From contig JAHBTR010000001.1 in assembly GCA_019638475.1 (NCBI GenBank), forward strand, positions 248,001-312,000: a DNA stretch of 64,000 nucleotides. The letters are read 5' to 3'. A program made the translations under genes and the position numbers. This stretch comes from Chitinophagaceae bacterium. GTDB lineage: Bacteria > Bacteroidota > Bacteroidia > Chitinophagales > Chitinophagaceae. Every line of letters starts with the position of its first letter. Within the stretch, counting starts at the first letter, position 1. Below are positions 62,558 through 64,000 of the stretch, one piece after another. A model generated the notes under the pieces. It was not told the DNA's origin. It saw only the letters and a list, made by a program, of their open reading frames with translations, and ran no database searches.

Positions 62558-63070
62558 ATGAGTAAAATAACAAAACTAATTATCGCTTTGTGTTTGGTAA
62601 CTAATATTTCATTTTCACAAAGTGATACAACTTCAAGCCAAAATATTTCAGACATTTTTGACAGGATTGCCAAAAGTTTGAAAAACTTTCAGTTAGATAC
62701 AACCGATGCTCCTAATGATAAAATCACCAAAAAAATTATAGAGTTGAGAAGTTTAAGAGGCGGCTTTAACATTAATGAAGCAATTAATTTCAAAATTGAA
62801 GAAGACAAACAAAAAAATCAAGCCCCGAAAGAAGCGTTAGAGAAACTTGCCATTTTTTTTACATCAGGAAATGGTAAAAGATGGTTAGACAATGCAACTA
62901 TTTGGATTTATAGACAACATTTCACTTATAACGAATTGAAACAATTAGTAAAATTCTACAAGACTTCAGCAGGAGAAAAAATGGCTACGAATTTCCCTGT
63001 TATTATGATGCAATCATTAAAAGCAGCAGAGATAATAAAAGAGATATTTATGCAGCAACAAAAAAAGTAA
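62558..63070 (+). CDS. DUF2059 family exported protein
   Basis: 170 residues with a signal peptide (LIIALCLVTNISFSQ). The C-terminal half matches DUF2059: NGKRWLDNATIWIYRQHFTY, NELKQLVKFYKTSAGEKMAT and NFPVIMMQSLKAAEIIKEIF. Function of the family is unknown, but it is periplasmic and helical. It stands alone between smc and the YCF48-like gene, which run on the minus strand. Confidence 0.85.
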   Translation: MSKITKLIIALCLVTNISFSQSDTTSSQNISDIFDRIAKSLKNFQLDTTDAPNDKITKKIIELRSLRGGFNINEAINFKIEEDKQKNQAPKEALEKLAIFFTSGNGKRWLDNATIWIYRQHFTYNELKQLVKFYKTSAGEKMATNFPVIMMQSLKAAEIIKEIFMQQQKK

Positions 63071-63145
63071 TTTCTTTCCTGCATCTTCTTCTTCATAGCA
63101 TTGTTATTATGTATTAATCAAACAATAATTTTTTTTCTAATTAGA

Positions 63146-64000
63146 TTAATATTTCAACTTTCCAATTTTACCTTTTTCGCCAGCTAAAAAAACCAATTTC
63201 TTTTTAGGAGAAACCATACAAACATTAAAGCCTTCTTTGGTAATGCTAATCCAATCATCTCCTCCATCTTTACTATAATCTACTCCATTTGGTCCACAAG
63301 CTACCATTCTTTCTTTATCTATTAATTGTATGCAACTTCTATAACCATAAGGAGGGGCAGTATTGGGCGAAGCCCATTTTTTTCCTTTATTAGTTGTCCA
63401 ATAAAAATTATCGTAAGTGCTATGGGGTATTTTATAATCGCCACCAATACAATAAAATTTATTTTTACCATCAGTAGCTATAGAAAATGTTCCTGTAGTT
63501 TCCACTCCTTGATTTATAGGTATTTGATAGCCAACACTTTTTTTATCTTCTTTTCCAATTAAATAAAAATTACTAACTAAGCCCCCTGTTGCAAAAGCAT
63601 AGTCATAATCAGGGTGATTTAGCATTACAATATTAGTTCCACTTGCAGCAAATAAACCTTCACCTTGTCGTTCTGCTGGAGGCATTTTATACAATGGTTC
63701 TTGCTCCCAAGTTTCTCCACCATCTATTGTTTTAATAATAAAGAAAAAATTTCTTCCTGCATTACCAACATTAATAGGGTCGCCAATACATACACCTTCT
63801 TTATCATTTCTAAAATCCATAGCATCTAAAAACATGCCTTGCATATTTTTTGTAAAAACAACATTCCAAGTATGTCCTCCATCTTTTGTTTTTAAAATAT
63901 AGGCAGGATTACCGACAGCCATAATAATAGCAGTATTGCTATCAAAAGCATGAATATCTCTAAAATCTTTTGTTTCAAAATCTTTCACTTTTATCCAAGC
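63146..64000 (-). CDS. YCF48-like/BNR-repeat exported protein, C-terminal part (cut by window edge)
   Basis: The frame is open to the last base, so the N-terminus lies outside; a GTG at 63988 should not be taken as the start. At least 284 residues remain. They carry repeated beta-propeller blades of the BNR/YCF48 type: ILKTKDGGHTWNVVFTKN, IIKTIDGGETWEQEPLYK, and WTTNKGKKWASP and VDYSKDGGDDWISI near the end. Such proteins bind or process surface ligands or assist photosystem assembly in plastids; here a surface or periplasmic role is likely. The C-terminal GEKGKIGKLKY has no type IX sorting domain. Confidence 0.8.
   Translation of the reverse strand, partial: AWIKVKDFETKDFRDIHAFDSNTAIIMAVGNPAYILKTKDGGHTWNVVFTKNMQGMFLDAMDFRNDKEGVCIGDPINVGNAGRNFFFIIKTIDGGETWEQEPLYKMPPAERQGEGLFAASGTNIVMLNHPDYDYAFATGGLVSNFYLIGKEDKKSVGYQIPINQGVETTGTFSIATDGKNKFYCIGGDYKIPHSTYDNFYWTTNKGKKWASPNTAPPYGYRSCIQLIDKERMVACGPNGVDYSKDGGDDWISITKEGFNVCMVSPKKKLVFLAGEKGKIGKLKY

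Overview
The window is strongly A+T-rich chromosomal DNA from a member of the Bacteroidota, most likely a Chitinophagales/Chitinophagaceae-like bacterium. The evidence is the short SigA-type sigma factor without region 1.1, many TAnnTTTG (-7) promoter boxes, a type IX secretion C-terminal signal, YkuK/DUF458, DUF3810 and HYC_CC_PP proteins, many lipoproteins, and start codons without clear Shine-Dalgarno sequences. Genus cannot be told from the sequence alone. Both edge genes are cut (an S41 peptidase at the left, a YCF48-like repeat protein at the right).

Layout. 0-12 kb: S41 peptidase tail, HD hydrolase, YitT membrane protein, a four-helix-bundle (23S IVP) gene bracketed by ~100-bp direct repeats, a TPR adenylate cyclase, a glycosyltransferase, an M3 metallopeptidase and a 1152-residue surface protein with SprA-like sections. 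12-17 kb: an accessory stretch with a candidate minus-strand small RNA, a lipoprotein/DoxX pair, a 42-bp perfect palindrome, two VapBC-type toxin-antitoxin pairs with nearly identical promoters, a structured RNA leader and several tiny unknown proteins, ending at tRNA-Ser(UGA). 17-33 kb: mostly housekeeping genes (ABC exporter, rpoD, thioredoxin and metal-binding proteins, msrA, purK, gltX, glnS, aat), interrupted by a type II restriction-modification pair whose endonuclease carries an in-frame TGA. 33-36.6 kb: an orphan HigA-like antitoxin, tRNA-Val(UAC) with a textbook Bacteroidota promoter, a truncated ATPase fragment, and a cassette-like insertion with one small membrane protein. 36.7-53 kb: CBS-type PLP enzyme, exonuclease, polyprenol-phosphate sugar transferase, DMT transporter, GT-C-like protein, histidine kinase, RluD-type pseudouridine synthase, a YefM-YoeB pair, an OmpP1/FadL-type porin, proS, YqgE, RidA and a DUF3810 protein. 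53-64 kb: PLP-dependent decarboxylase with a large inverted repeat upstream, a membrane oxidase-like protein/Crp-Fnr/azurin cluster, the pyruvate dehydrogenase E1 beta subunit, Smc, a DUF2059 protein and the cut YCF48-like gene.

How the genes fit together: three aminoacyl-tRNA synthetases (GltX, GlnS, ProS), Aat and two tRNAs give the window a translation flavour. The sigma factor, Smc and PdhB are core genes. Accessory content (R-M pair, three toxin-antitoxin pairs plus an orphan antitoxin, IVP, cassette-like unit) is scattered as small inserts between core genes rather than in one large island. Promoter calls rest on the TTG/TTTG-N19/20-TAnnTTTG consensus and were made by eye. Identities of proteins are from motif recognition, not database searches.
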